NCBI RefSeq assembly: GCF_021347895.1
Contig: NC_067113.1
Span: 43,625,474 to 43,689,473 of the forward strand
Direction of reading: 5' to 3'
DNA: 64,000 nt
DNA from: Acanthochromis polyacanthus
Lineage: Eukaryota > Chordata > Actinopteri > Pomacentridae
In this document: piece after piece, positions 22,520 through 37,200 of the stretch
Layout of the letters: every line of letters begins with the position of its first letter
How positions within the stretch are numbered: position 1 is the first letter of the stretch
Program-made: the position numbers and the translations under genes
The notes under the pieces: model-generated
Databases searched by the model: none
Seen by the model: the letters and a program-made list of their open reading frames with translations, nothing else
What the model was told of the DNA's origin: nothing

Positions 22520-25210
22520 CCTGGAGAAACTGATAACACTAAATGTAATACAATCTGGGATAAAAACTGTAGTTTGAAGGCTGCTACACCTCAAATACGA
22601 ACACACGTGAAGTAAAGCGGATCCTGTGTCGCATTCAGATGACGCCAGAAGTGTTCAAAACTCCGCCTGATTGAAAAAGTAAGAAGAAACTAATATAACA
22701 CCATCCAGGACTGATAGAATGCTGGGTGTAGGAGGATAAATGTTCTAATTTTGTTAGGAAACACAACTTATATGATCTAAAAAATTAAATTAATGAGATC
22801 TGGTTTCATTATTCTTTTACTGACATTATTTTATCAAAAAAATAGTCAGATCAGTCATGTTTTTTAAATTCACATTTTTAAAATTAAACATATTCCCCGT
22901 GGTTTTTATAATTCAGTAACAATCTGTATTTGCTCATGGCTCAGAATGAAACACATTCGGGCCTGATTAGTTTGAGATTTAGCGTATTTATTGAACATTG
23001 TTTTTAATCATTAACGTGTATCTGTATACTGTCACTCAGTAAAATGAAATAGAACAGAAGGTTTTTAATCTTGATACTGTTTTTTCATAGAATTTGATGT
23101 AAGACACAGAAGAGAAACTTTTTTATCCAAAAGTATTTAATAACAACACAAAACAAAAAGACAACAAAGAGAAACAGCTGACATTTGATACTGTTTGTAT
23201 ACATCATGGTTATAGTACCGTAGTTTAGAAGTAATAATACAGCAGAGGTGGCCACAGGAGAATTACAGCATCGTGTATAATCTGAGAATATAAACTGTGA
23301 CTATCACAGCCTCGATCATCTACTTCACACAGATGCAGTAATTTTATTTACACAAAAACACAGGCTGAGCTGACATAATAATGAAACTGTTTATCACATG
23401 CTTTCCACAGTCAAACAGGCGCATTGCCTTGATTGTCTCATAAGTAACAAAAAAAAGCTTCAGGAGTTTAATCTGAGGCACATTTAGTTAGCAGGCAAGT
23501 GAAAGGTTAGTCCATGTACAATCTGACTCCTGGAATCTCATCGTGAGCTGCTTGACAGATCACCTCGGCTCTTAGATCCAACGTTGCGTTCATAAGTGGT
23601 GCAAATCTGCATCTAGCAATACTGATATTTTGTGGTGAAAGTGATGCCGTGGCAGTGGAAGCGCTGAGCTCAATGTTTGGACGGAGTGAAGCGCTACTGC
23701 CAGAGCCAAACGAAAGTACAACGCAGTCCTAAAACTAAAATCAAAAATGAGCATCGGTTTAACAAAGAAACAGACTGAAGGTGGATTTTGTGGCTTTGCC
23801 TGGAGCTTTCACATACGTTAGAAGTCATAGATGGAGTCATAACAGCTGGTCCATCTGCAGATTAAGACCATGTGGTGGAGCTGAAAGGTCTGGAAAGAAA
23901 ACTAGCAAGTGGACACTGTTGGGACAAACTGCACTACAGTGAAGCTTCTCCTTACTCTTCCGCTGAACATCTGGTCGTAAACATCAACATATAAAACCCC
24001 CGGCTGGTTCAACAACCTGCTGTAACTTTATTTCCTCTTCATGGCAGTGCTGAGTTGCTGTTGTGCTCAAGGTTTTGTTAAATTATTAAAAGCTAAATCT
24101 GAATTGTCTAACCCTCTGAACCTCAAACCTTTTCTTGGTGATTTTTGCTCCTGTGGTTCTGCATCTCTATGGAAACAGAACAACCACAGCCAGGAGAGAA
24201 AACTGTATGATGCAGCTGCAATGCAATAAACTATAAGAAGTATTTGAATTTCTTAGATTATTTTATACATAGTAAAATCAACATGTACATGCATTTTATA
24301 TACTGGAACAAAATGGTGACTCAGACATATTTTACTTACATATATATATGATAGATATTGTTCTATTTATATTTCTTCTTCTTGTAAACAGTCCGCTGTT
24401 CATCTCTGACTTTTTCTAACAAGGCTGTTGTGGTCGAGTCACTAAAGGCTTTTCAGTTGCACTGAGAAGTGCAGAAACATTATTTTTCTCAATAAAAATT
24501 TAGAACAAATGGTGAATTTTGAAATGAAGCACATAAAATAAAGCGATTTTGAGAAAAACGACACATCACATCACAAACGCACAGTTGTTGAAAATCAGTC
24601 TTTATATTTTTTGGCTCTGAATTGGGGCAATTCTGGCATTGTTTTAGATAAAATGGGTGCATTTGGGGTTCAGAGGGCTAAAATTCAAAATTCAGCTTTG
24701 AACTCAAGATCAGTGGTAATCTGTGGTTAAAGTGGTTCAGGAGATCTTCTTATCCACAGTTTCATTCTGTGTCTACTCCTGTGCTGTCAGCTAGAAAACA
24801 TCCCTTCTTTTACTGCATGATGTCAGCTCTGTTCATGTATTTTGTTCAGTCTGACGGGACTATTTCAGGTAATTTCACTAGAAAAACTTTCCTCTTAGAA
24901 ATGACAGTGGGCAGTGGTTAGAGATGAAGACCAGTCAGCAGTGGTTTCTCCTTTCTTTATCCAGCAGCTCTTCAGTGAAGACGCCTTCTTTCAGACTTTA
25001 CTGTCTGCTTTTCATAACAAAGTCTGTGTCTCGTTTCAGGTCTTCATTTTGTCACTGGTTTACGGTATTCATCAGCATTTAAACAGATGTGGTGGAAGCT
25101 GTAGAAACTTGGTAATCATAGATGTACAGAGTAGGGAAAGAACTTTTTGTGACACATAAAAAGGTGTGATGTCTCCTTCCATACACTTCCACCTACTGTC
25201 TGAAATCCAG
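22520..25210. other. Spacer between pwp1 and ano6, with ano6 3' UTR
   Basis: It includes the pwp1 promoter side (22520-22700) and, from the right, the ano6 3' UTR. A minus-strand AATAAA at 24032-24027 lies about 1.2 kb past the ano6 stop and is one polyadenylation candidate; others occur further left. I see no convincing exon; the few 60-100-residue open frames have no splice or codon support. Confidence 0.5.
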
Positions 25211-28200
25211 CTACATCTCCTCCTTGGTAACTTTTGCCTCCTCATTGCTCAGAATCTCATCGTCGCCGTTTTTCAAGCGTCTGGTCACCAGCTTCAGGTT
25301 GGTCTCATGGAGTATGACTTGGGTCAGGTATTTCTCTCGTTTGATTTGCTCTTTGACGGCGTACGGGACGTCAGGGATCACGTAGGACAGGATGAACTTG
25401 GTCAAGTAAACAATGTGCTGGGAGGAGACGAAAAAGAAGAGACACCTCCATTAATATACTTAATAATTAATGGATCAATTATATTTTTATAGTGAGGAAA
25501 GTTTCCTGTTCACACTCACCTCCACAACTATTATAAAAGCCATTTTGGCAGCATTCACATGCCAGTAATAGACATTGTGCTCGTACTGTCTGGGGTGTCC
25601 AGGAGGAAAGCGAAAATCTCGATACCTAGAAGAGAAAAGGTTTTAGTAGTTTCCTTCAGACGTCACTCAGTTACTAACATAAAGTAAATATAATGATAAA
25701 TACAAGCTTGTATTAATGGCTATCTATCAATTTCCTCTAAAAGCTAAAACAAATCTAATTTTCTGTCTGTAAAATGTAAGTTAGTCAACTTCAAAACAAA
25801 CTGTTCATGTGTGTGTGACCCTCGTGTTGTCCTTACCAAAAAATGTTATTGCCTTGTCTGAAAAAAGTTCAAAAATTCAGAAAAAATTTCTCCAAATTTA
25901 TAAAAAATTTCCAAAATCTTCAGGAAGAAAATTCCTGAAAAGTTTCCCTCAAAAGTTTTATTTTTTAAAATAAAAAATCCCCTAAATTTGACATCAAAAT
26001 TCACTGGATTTTGGTTGATTTTTTTCCTGAATGTTCTTAAACATATTTTTACATTTGTTTTTTCCATCAAAAAATGTTCCAAAATTTCCAAAAATTTTTT
26101 TAGAAAATGTGGAAGTTTTCACTGTGAAAGTATATATATTTTTTCCACATTTTTAAAACGGGTCAATTTGACCCACAGGACAACAGGAGGGTTAATAACC
26201 ATCATTAAACTGTGAACCAATCAGGATGTGACACACTTTCTGCAGATGCTGTGGTTGCTATTACACCATTAATCTTCATTTTGTTTTATTCAGTTTACAG
26301 ACATAAATCTCATTGCAGAGAGGCTGGACTGCTGATTCTTCTTTAAATGCAACAAGCTTCTGTGCAACTCAAAAACTTGATGATAATACCATCAGTTTAG
26401 TCTTTTTTTGTCATAATCTTAGTATTTTTCAGAGATTCAGTTAAAATATAGCATTGGTTGGTTTAGGGTAGATGTTTGTGACAATAATTCAGTGTGTTTT
26501 TAGGCTTTCAAGATAAAGGTTTAAAGATAAAGTGACAAAGTGAAAGAAAAAAGATTTATGTGCTGCTTTCTTGATAATACAACAAGGGAAAAAATAAATC
26601 AGTCTTTTTACCTGCACGTGGTGAAGTTGAGAGGTACTGAAGTGTTGGTGAGGAGTGAACTGCGGGGGAAATCACTGATGTTGAACACAGACAGGGAGCT
26701 GTTGATGTAGCCCTGCATGGTGTGGTCAGGGTGGTCTCCATAAGGGTACACAGAGAAGGACCAGTAGTAAACCAGCCGTGGAATCATGTCTGATGTAAAA
26801 GCGATGATCATGGCCTGTTGAGACACAAGTGAAGGTAGTAAAAGCGGAAAACTGGCTGTTAACGGTATTCAAATCAGTGTGGTTTTCATTGTTTCTGGCA
26901 TGTGCCTCTGCATGAATGAGGTCAGGGCAAATTCTGTGTTCTTACGCAACACATCTGGCAGAAGTGGATATTTAAACAGAACGCTATCAGCAGAGAATAC
27001 AGAGAGTCACTGTGAAGTAGCTACACCTGCGCTCTCTAATATGAACGCTTCAGCAGATTTCTCTTTTGTACAGCTGATAATACTTTGTGTTTTGATAAAT
27101 GTAGACTCCAAAATACGGAACCTGTAATTGACTATTGTAGTATTTAATTTCACTGCATTATATTAAGAAAAAAAGTGAACATTATGCTTTACAGCTATTG
27201 GATTTATGGTGTCAAACATGCGGCCCGTGGGCCAAAACCAGCCCGCAGCACGACTTTGGAAAGTGTAAAAATTACAGAGAAGACATTAACTGCAAATTGT
27301 AAATTTGTAAAACCATAAATTTAAAATAATTTCTAGACCATGACAAGTTGTTTTGATCACAAAGTAAAATAACAGATTGCTCATTTTTGTAACATTGTCT
27401 TGTTTTTGTTGATTTTTGACTTTTTTTGTTTGACGTTTGTCTCACGTTTTTGTCGTTTTGTTTCTTCCTTTCATTGTTTTGCGTTCCTTTTTGTCTCGCT
27501 TGTGTTTTTTGTCTTATTTTTGTCATTTTGTGTTTTATTTTATTCATAGCTTTGTGTATCGTTTTTGTTGTTTGTTTCACACTTTTGTATGTTTTTGTCT
27601 CATTTGTCCATTTTTTGCCACTTTGTAACTTTTTGTCTCTTGTTTGTTTTGCTTCTTTTCTTTGTCTCATTTTTTGTCATTTTGTTTAATATTTTGTCTT
27701 GTTTTTGTTGTTTTTTTCTTTTTTTACAAGAAAATACTATCAGGCATCATGTTGTTGAAATTTAACTTATTTTTCTTAAGAAATTTCCGGTTGTTCATGA
27801 TGTTTTGGAAAAAGATAATTCCATAAATGTGAACATTGTCAGAATGTACTTTTTTGGACTAAAACAAAGGGGAAAAAAATTGGAGTTGTGGTTATTTATA
27901 GGTTATTATGCTGTGATTTTACTGGTCACTTGAGATCAAATCAGGGTGAATGTGGCCCCTGAACTAAAATGAGTTTGACACCCGTTTTACACCCTTATCT
28001 AATAAAGCAGTATAAAAGTGTAAACACCAACTTACATTTGTTGCCACGGCCAAGATGGCGATGCCTTGGAGAATGGGCTGCCAGGCTCCTATATCCTGCG
28101 CCTTTTCCGGCACAATGCGGCGAAACTGAGTTGTGGTTTTCCAAGCATCGACCCGAATCTCAGCCAGGTTGTTGATCAGAGCCAGAACCGGAGCCAGAGG

Positions 28201-31200
28201 GAAGGAGGCCACGAACAGGGTCACAAAGCCAAACTGGATGACTGCAAGAAACAAGACAGACACACGCTGTCAACACCACCCAGAACTCCACTTAGAATGA
28301 GTGAACTGACTACTGAGTTTGGGTGTAATTTCCAACAGGCTCAATCACTGCTTGCTAAAATCTGGTGGTTCATGAAGACTCTTTTCCATCTTACCCATCT
28401 CAAGATATTCATAGAAGAGTCCTAGTTTTGAACTGGGCTGAAGCTGGTAGTCCTGCTCCCAGCGAGGAATCACTTTCTCTGAGGCCGCACTAGAGCAGTG
28501 GCGAAAGATCAGATTCTTCACCCACCTGTGGAGGAGTGAAAGAGATCACAGTAAAGATAGCAGAGTAAAACAGTGGACCGCCGATGTAGGATTTAGCTAT
28601 CAGCTACGTGGCAGAAAAAGAGGCCTTAGATTTTGTCCGCTTACGGTAGCAAGACCTCCTGGATGTTGTTCCAGATGGCTTTTCCACCCATGATGATAGC
28701 GAGCTGAGTCGTCAGCTCAATCAGACAACCACCAGGATCACACTGCAGAAGCAAGACACGCATTAAGAGTCAAGAAGAACACATCAGTAAGTCAATAGAA
28801 ACGCAACAGCCAGACAGACTAATAGCACCTCTTCATTCCTGTACTTTCCCAGGAGGTAAACAGGCTTCCCGGGAAAGCCAACTGCTTTCCCTTTTGCGAA
28901 AGCGATGTAGAAGCAGGAGGAGTAATAGTTGACGAACTGAAAGAGGAACATCTTCAGAGTCAGGCTGTTCTCGTAGTCCGTCTTGGTCCGTGGAAGCTCT
29001 GTTGTTTTGTCAGATACGAAACGATTAAGAATGAAACCAGTTTCAACTCATGAAAAGAATGAAGTGCAGGTTCAGGTTAAGCTCACCAAAGTCTGTGATC
29101 CAGATGGCCACTCGCTCATAGAGAACATTGAGGATCATGATTACAACAAAGCTGATGACTGAGGCTGTGACAGAGGTGGCCATCTGAGGCGTCACGTACT
29201 CCTTTAAAGGCTCCAGATCCTTCAGGTCGGTGTTTCGGAGTTTAGATGAGAAGGTGATGAAGACAGCCAGGCGGTAGACAGTGATGGCCACGATGGATGC
29301 CAGGATCAGCATAATCTAATGGACATGAAAACATTAAGATTGTCGTATATTCTATCTTAAATGCTTTTTGAGGCTGCTGAGGGCATTATAGCCCATGTGG
29401 TACGCGCCCTAACCGAAGCAATACATCTATAATACATCTATAATCGTTTGAATAACTTCCAAGTCGTTTCCCAAAAAGAAATGTGAATATAGAAAGAAAA
29501 TGAGCATTTTTATTCAGTGAGCAGCTGAACCAGTAGAATACGTAATTTGTCTACATGCATGCATCCAATTAAATGTATATGAAGATTTGCTTTTCAGTAA
29601 TAAATGAGTAATTAATTAATTTTCGCCCTCAGAATCCCAAAGCATGTTGTCAGGTTTAAAAAAGCATATTACATTTAAATGCAATGAAAATTACCCCACT
29701 TATCAGAGACAGAAACAGTAAAAACAACACAAGACAAACATTGGATTTTCAACGAAAGACTTCAGTCGCATGCAACCCAGCTAAAAAAACGTGATATTTC
29801 ATCAAAATCCCCTCATTCTCTTTGTGTCTTTTTAATGATTTATGCTTTATTATAACAGTCAAACTGCACAAGAGACAGTTTTGACTTCTCTCTACTGGTG
29901 GTGCCCACAGTGAGCCCACAGTGAATGAAAATGTGACATGACCAAAAGACACCCAGAAACTGCTTGGAGATCAGAGAGTAAATGGATATATTCTACCCAT
30001 ACAACCAAATTAAAGTTTTTGTTCTAAGAAAGGATTGGAGAACAGTGACATTAAAGTGCTAGAAAAAAAAAACAACTGCAAATAAAAATAGCATTAAATT
30101 ACATTACCCAGAACAAGACTGTCCCCATTCCTATCGACACCCGAACACATCGTCCACAGGCTGTATACGGCACTTTTTCTTTCACCTAAATCACAAAGAA
30201 ATACTATGGAACACCTTAACAACATAACAAAGTGAAACTCATTTTAGACATAGAACAGAAAATCTGCCTGAATCCCTGTTCAAAACTCATCTTAAATTTT
30301 TCTTGTTATGTTTTGTGATCATAGAACTTAAGAGTGAACAAGTCTGCTGCCAGTTAGAAACAAGATCACGGTGTCAGTTACCCCTGTGACGGGGTTTTTC
30401 CTCTCATAGACACATTTGGCTTCATATTCTGGGCGAGGTGGCTCTTCCTGTTCAAGAAACTCCACAGTGTCCCACTCGTACTCCAGCTCCGCCTGGTAAC
30501 GCTTCCAGAACTCCAGGAACAAAGTCACTGGAGGAAACGAGCAGAAGCAGGAAAAAACAAGCTGGGCAATTAATGGGAGAAAGGGAAGCACCTTTATATA
30601 CCGGGCATTGTCTGCGTCTTCCTTCATAAACAGTTATGTTCAGTGAAATGTCTTTAATGCTACCAAAGATTAAGATTAATAAACTTGTGTCTAAGCTGGA
30701 GATAACATATACTCTGTGGGACTGTCTTAAAAAGGTGACTTACCCCAGACTGCCATGAAGACGGCAAACACCAATGTGCCAAAGCTATCGAATATGCAAA
30801 GTTTCTAAAAAAAATAAATAAATAAAGAAACATGGAGGTTACATTTAAATCAGCAAGAAGTGCATCTGTTGCACACTTTAACTTGCAACATCATATTATA
30901 TCGCTCTCTTTATGTCTCTTTGCAATAAAGCACAGCTGAAACATGCTATTTATTGCACAATCGTATTGAGTTGACGTTCAGATTTCACACCTTTCAAATT
31001 ATAAATGATGAAATAATATTTGCTGGCGTAATTCTAATGATTTATCAACTATCAAGAAGAAAATAAAACTCACTTTTGAAGTGTCACAGGTGCTGTTTAG
31101 CCTCCAGGATTGGCATGTGTCACACTGTGGGCACATTACCAACTTTCCTCCTATATTAGGGTCGCACACCTCTTTGCTGCCATATTTCAAACGCAGAACA

Positions 31201-34200
31201 GAGATCATTAGAGGAAGCAAAGGCTCACAGCAACGTGAGAAATACGTTTAACGCTCACATGCAGCTGAAATTACATCTCCAGAACATTACATATACGTCA
31301 TTTATTAGCAGTACCTCCAGGTGCTGATATCTTGAGTGGTGTATCCGTAAATGAAACAGCCGAGTCCCACAGCAGCAGCCAGAGCGAGCATTAATGTGTA
31401 AAAACCCAACCAGGCAAAGTAAATGCCGATCTTCTCCCCATAGTACTTCCTGTAGAAATAAAGAAAGCATTAATAATGATGATTACTACGGCTCTCCTCA
31501 GGAAATAAAGCTCACTGTGTAAATATATAAAAACGATTTTGCTCATGCTTGAACATACGAGGAAGGTAACTGATGGTGAAACACTGAGACTTGTAGCCCT
31601 TCAATGTGACTCTCCTACCGTATAAGGTCAAGTGGTTGCATCTTGTAGAAGCTTTTGGGATGAGCCCATTCTTCATAGAGCAGATATCTCTCGTTGGGGC
31701 AGCCCTCTTCACTGGACTTGACATTAAACCTGCACTGAAGACAAAGAAGCCATAAACATGTTACAGTTACTGAAAACTGTATCATCAAAACATAACAATG
31801 TGAAGTCTGCTGAAGAAGAACTCACATCATGGAGGGGATAGGCAGCTTTGTACACTCCACCATCCAGCAGCTTGTTCATGCCAAACTTCTTTATGCTCCC
31901 TTTTATTTCATAGGGAGCTCGGCTCAGGATGTAATATGCCTGGGAAAAGAAAAAATGTTTAAAAAGGGCTTTTTTTAATGTTATATTATACATTAATAAT
32001 GTCAAGGTTTGTCTTAAGCACGGCACATATATTACGATTTGTGTAACATCAAAGAGGCTTATCTTGAGCTGCTCTTTCCTATTTTGACATGAATATATTA
32101 AGCAAAGGATGTCGCCACGTCTTAAGTCCTACCCAGATCCTTAGACTGACTAAAATTTCCGAAATTGAACCAACGGAGAGAAGTTGCAGGCAGCCTGAAC
32201 TAACTCCAACACCATGGGTAACTTGCCATTCTGCTCCTCATTGATGGAGTGAAGAAAATATCTCTGTCTTTGAAATAGAAATAGTCCAGACGGTCTTTCT
32301 CAAAGGGGGCAGTGAAGAACTCGGTCTCCTTTCTGATCAGGTCTTCGTTGGGATAGAAGGGCTTCGTGATCCAGGAGAGATATCGCCACGGTGATGGGCG
32401 GGACGACAGATCATTGACCTGGATGGGGAGCTTGATGTGCAAGACCTCAGCGTAGGTGCACAGCACGTCCCATGGCATGTGAATCTTCAAAAACGTGAGT
32501 TTGTCATCTACTACCTGCAGAACGTAAAGAATGTTTAGTATAACAGTTAGAGGTGGAAAGAAAAACAACAACTTCCAAGGATTTCTACTCACAGATGGTG
32601 TGGCCTCCAACTCCACGCCCATCTTCATCAGGCTGGCTTCAAAGTACTCTCGCCGTCTCTACAGAGAAGACAATTAACTTTTGATTTAAACATGCTCCTC
32701 TTTGTCCATTATGATCCAAATTCTGTGCTGTCTACATAACTTATCAGCCCAGGTGTGTAAGGAATGCACAGATAATAATCTGAATGAGTACAGACGTGTT
32801 TGAGGAAGACACAACAAAGTCCAGGACGCATTTCCATCGTGCCAAATGAGAACAATGTATGCACATTGCCACCTTAATAACCTTTACACAATCAAATTTA
32901 ATCAACAATGCTGTTTGAGATTACATTTAACAAAGTTTATTCACGACAAATTTTAGAGGTGGCAGCTCATGTAATTAATAGTTCTCTTCCCATAACATGT
33001 TATAATTTACATAGTAAATAAGGCCCAAGAATTAAAATACTGCCAGCAGGCTGGAGTTACAGAACAATGTGTCAGGGCCCTCTCCTCATTCCCTTCCCCA
33101 CCTGGCATCCCAGGTGGGGAGGGGGGGGGGGGGGGGGGGGGGTTTGCGCGCGGCGAAGACGGCCCGAATATTCGGATCCGTTCGTCTGATCTCCCGGGTC
33201 CACATTTTGCCCTCGTTTAGTCTTTACTTAAACTGAATCTTGTCTTGTGTTCATGCAACGAAGTGAAGCGTGACTTCAGAGTCGGCAGCCACCCGGCCAT
33301 TCGGGTGGTGTTTACAAACACGAATGGATGAGCCGAAGAACACGGCGGATACCAAATTAATATCCGGATAGTGCCGTAGCGAACGAATATTCGGGATATT
33401 CTTGTCCAGCTCTAGTAAATACAATAAAATCCCTCTTATTTCCACCGGTCTTGGTAGTGTGGCTCTCTGCTCGGGTCCGCCTCGCTAAATTCCTGACACA
33501 ATGAATTAGTACAAAAACTATGGAAAACATTCACATAATAGAGTATTTTGACAAGTACATTCAAGAGAATTCAGTTTTTCTGAGTGAATGCAACCTTTGA
33601 TGTATGCCCGCCTGCTTTATTAATTGTCCCTGTCAGCCACGTTGTCATGAATACTTCAGAGGAACTGTTGACAAAGCAAAGCTAAAATACCTTTACTGTT
33701 TGTTTTAGCCAGCCCAGTTGAAGTCAGATGTTTCTGTAACATACCACGAGAGTATGACATTTCAGAGACATCCAGAAAAAAGTATGTCAAAAGTCAAGTT
33801 TGCACCTTTAAAGTGAACAATTTTTGCCATGTGAACCACTCCTTTCCAGAGGAAATATTATGAAACAGTTTGATCCTAGTTTGGCTCTGATAAAAACAAA
33901 TTAAGGGAGTGCCTGGTGGAGACGGCCGTGCAGCCCTTCCACACGAGATTTAGTTTGATTTGGAACGGTAGTGAAGGATGAGTTGGCTCAGTCCCGGAGG
34001 ACAATCTGTTGTGCAAAAGCAGAGGCTCTGGCAGCCCACCATTTACAAGGAACAGGCTGATCAGCTTCTACAGAGGTAGATCTGTTCTACGGGGCTCTGT
34101 CTACACCCATTACCTGCACTGACAGCTGCTACAGAAACACAACGTACCAATCATCTACTGGAGCTATCGTATCAGTACATTTTACAAGTTTTCACAATTT

Positions 34201-37200
34201 AAAGGCCTGATTTTTTGCTACTTATTATCAGCTTCACCACAAAGCCTTGTCTCCGTTTCAAAACCACTCGAGGGTTACAGTTACAACACTGCAGGTCTCT
34301 GAAGCTGTTTTTCCAAGCATTATATTGCACATACCTCAAGTAAACCTATTGTGAAAGATGCTGGTGGCAACAAACACACCTGGCCATGATAATTCACATC
34401 TAGGTTTCCTTCTGTTCAACACAACTGACATAAATCAAACAAACAACTGTTTTAAGAATTTATGAAATTTAGATTGAGATAAGACCAAAATGATGTAATT
34501 TAAAGTTTGTTGGCAAAGTTAAATGAAAGATTGCTGCATCTTCCCTGAACATCTCACCATAAAAAATGTACTCTTTCAGTTCCTGTTTAACAAAGAGTTA
34601 ATATTCAGATTATTATATACACCGTCACAAGTAACTAATCTAAAGCCATAGACTATTATCCTGGAGCAAATAAAAACTCCTTTCACAAATAAGGAAGAGT
34701 CTATACAGTTTGTGCGAGTAATTAAACATAGAGGCGTATCGTATTTGTTCACTGAAGTAGTTAAGAATAGCTTTATAATTCACTACAGAAACATTATTCT
34801 GTATGCAATTTAGGTCCTAAAAAGATTTCTACTGGGTAAACATGAGACTAAGAGTTGCTTTAATCTCCATTATTAGAACACATTTTTATCATTTATTAAC
34901 ACACATGACTTGACACCAACTCTTAACTTTCGCTGTTGTCATATCACAGAATTCTGGCGTACGTTCTCTCCACATTTCCTGTCATCTAGACTGTACACAA
35001 TCTAATAAATATAGCAAGATTTATGTCATTTACAGCACTTACAATACCTGCAGATTTAATACGGTTTACCGAGCAGCTCAGACAGACTAGAAAGTAAAGA
35101 AACCTACCAAGCGCCTTGCGAATGTGCGTCTTTTCTCAAAGTCCTTCTTGTCCTCATCTTCATACACCAGGATAAAGTCAATCCTCCGCACGCCGTCGTT
35201 GAAGAACAAGGAGTCGGGTTTGCCGTTAAACTCTGCCTGAGGGCAAAAACAAGGCCCATCAGGTAAGTCTGCAGCCTGAAACACGTACTGCTCCTCTTCC
35301 ATAATGTCATACATATTGAACACGTGAAAGAAGCCAGTCTGGGATGTCGGAGATACTCTTAAATACTGACCTTGACAAGCCCATTTGCACGGTGATGCGG
35401 GCCATGCAGCAGAGATGGGAAGAGTCAACAAATATTACGAAACCCGCCCTTCACCTCCTCCTCTTTCTCTCTCCACACAACCACACAACTTGTGACACCC
35501 AGCTTTATATTATAGTGTGTTTTGTGTCGTTATGCTTGATCGCTGTGTCTCATGTTACAGTAGCTTCATTGTCTGTTTCCCGTCATAACTTCCACAAGAA
35601 ATGCCTAAGGTAAGTTATTTTGGCTGTGCTTTTACCAGTAATTCTAGGAAAAAAACAGGTCCAAACTTTTTGTATGATCCAGTCAACACATACTTAGTGG
35701 ATTCTGTTTGCTGATACGCCGCTAGCTGACATCAACAGATAGCGCTGACTCACCTCTTGTGCTTTGGCTACTTTTGCTCCTTCTCGAATACTGTGATATG
35801 TTGGTAGAAACTCTTCAGGGTAAACTGTGAAAGAAAGAACAGACATATGAATAGAAATGCAAACAGCATAATAATCAAAGAAACCCAAAATTGGAGTCTG
35901 ACTCACACATTTAGAGGCTGATAATGACATGTTGCTAAGTGGTGGCATGTGCACAGAAAATATTACAGAGCGTGTTTTCTTGGATTTATCAATATTTGAT
36001 TTGCATTGTGTGGATTTTATTTTGATTCATTGCGGTTTTGAACAACTGTTTTTCAAAACTATATCAACTTCTCTTACAGTCATTGTACTGATTTTGCGTT
36101 ATCTTGCATGTTTTATCTCATTCTGTTATTAGTTTAGCTGTGGTTTAGGCTAAGCAGATTGACTCCTTTATTAAACAGGTCATCTAAACTCCTTTCAAGC
36201 TGGATCTTAATCAATGCTTTATATGAAACTATATTTTGTTAAAATACAGTTACATTCACATTAACTGTCAATGTTCAGGTCATTTTACTTGGAGCTATTT
36301 ATTCAAATATATTTTGATGCGTGTCTGTTTCAGATGTTGATCCATACTTGTAGATAACAATTTGTAACTGTTTATTCCTAGTTTTACATTCCTGTGTTAA
36401 TTCTAGGTTAAAATTTAAGCTACTTATCACTTTTTCTTCAGTTTTCCACCATTATATATCTGCTTTAATCCCTTCTGCATTCTTTTTGGCTGTCTGTTTC
36501 CAATAACCATTTATTCTTTTGGTTAACTGTTAATGTTTCCGCTTAAATTTACTCAGGTGTACTTTGATTAACGTCTGTTTTTCAGGTGATTTGATGAATG
36601 AGTTGATCTTTCCACGTATATTTTTTGGCACTGCAGAAGTACTCTCTGGGGTAGAAGTACGCCTGATTAGGAGTCACTGGTCTAGGTGTAAAAGTGGCTG
36701 TTTGCAGGAACAAAATTATGAGGTCTCCCAGCTGCAGTTAAACGTCCTCTGTGACTTAATCTAACCTAGCTGGATAAACACAGGGTGTCAAAACAACATG
36801 AAATGTGTTACTATTTCTAAACATTGATTATTGAATCTAAAAGTCAGGTTGCACATTATTTGAGAAAATGAAAAGACCAACTATAGTGACTATATAATAC
36901 TCACTCTAACATTTTAAGGTTAAGCATTATTGTAAGATGTTATATGTTAATGCACTACCACATGTCCACCAGCTGCAAGAAGGACAAAATGCCATTTTAT
37001 CAGGAAATAGGTCACCAAAAGCTAAAAACAAGCAAAGAAAAAAAACCCTCAATAATAGTGTTTTATAGAGACTATTTAAAAATGCTGCATAAAGAGAATT
37101 ATTATTGTGGAAGCACATGTTTTATAATGTGGTGTAGATCTGCATTAAAATAACCCCTGTACAGCCATGGCCATAAGTTTGGACACAAGTACCATGACGC

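Noticed and set aside
31730..31736. The nearer AG acceptor for ano6 exon 7 (TGCAG|GTTT)
   Set aside because: It gives the wrong phase. The upstream AG (TTCAG|TGCAGG) restores CRFNVK, matching CKFRRQ of human ANO6.
32227..32240. A GT donor a few bases into the intron after ano6 exon 5 (CAA|GTTACC)
   Set aside because: It would shift the frame into exon 6 and extends past the point where the protein match ends. The GC donor fits both frame and consensus.
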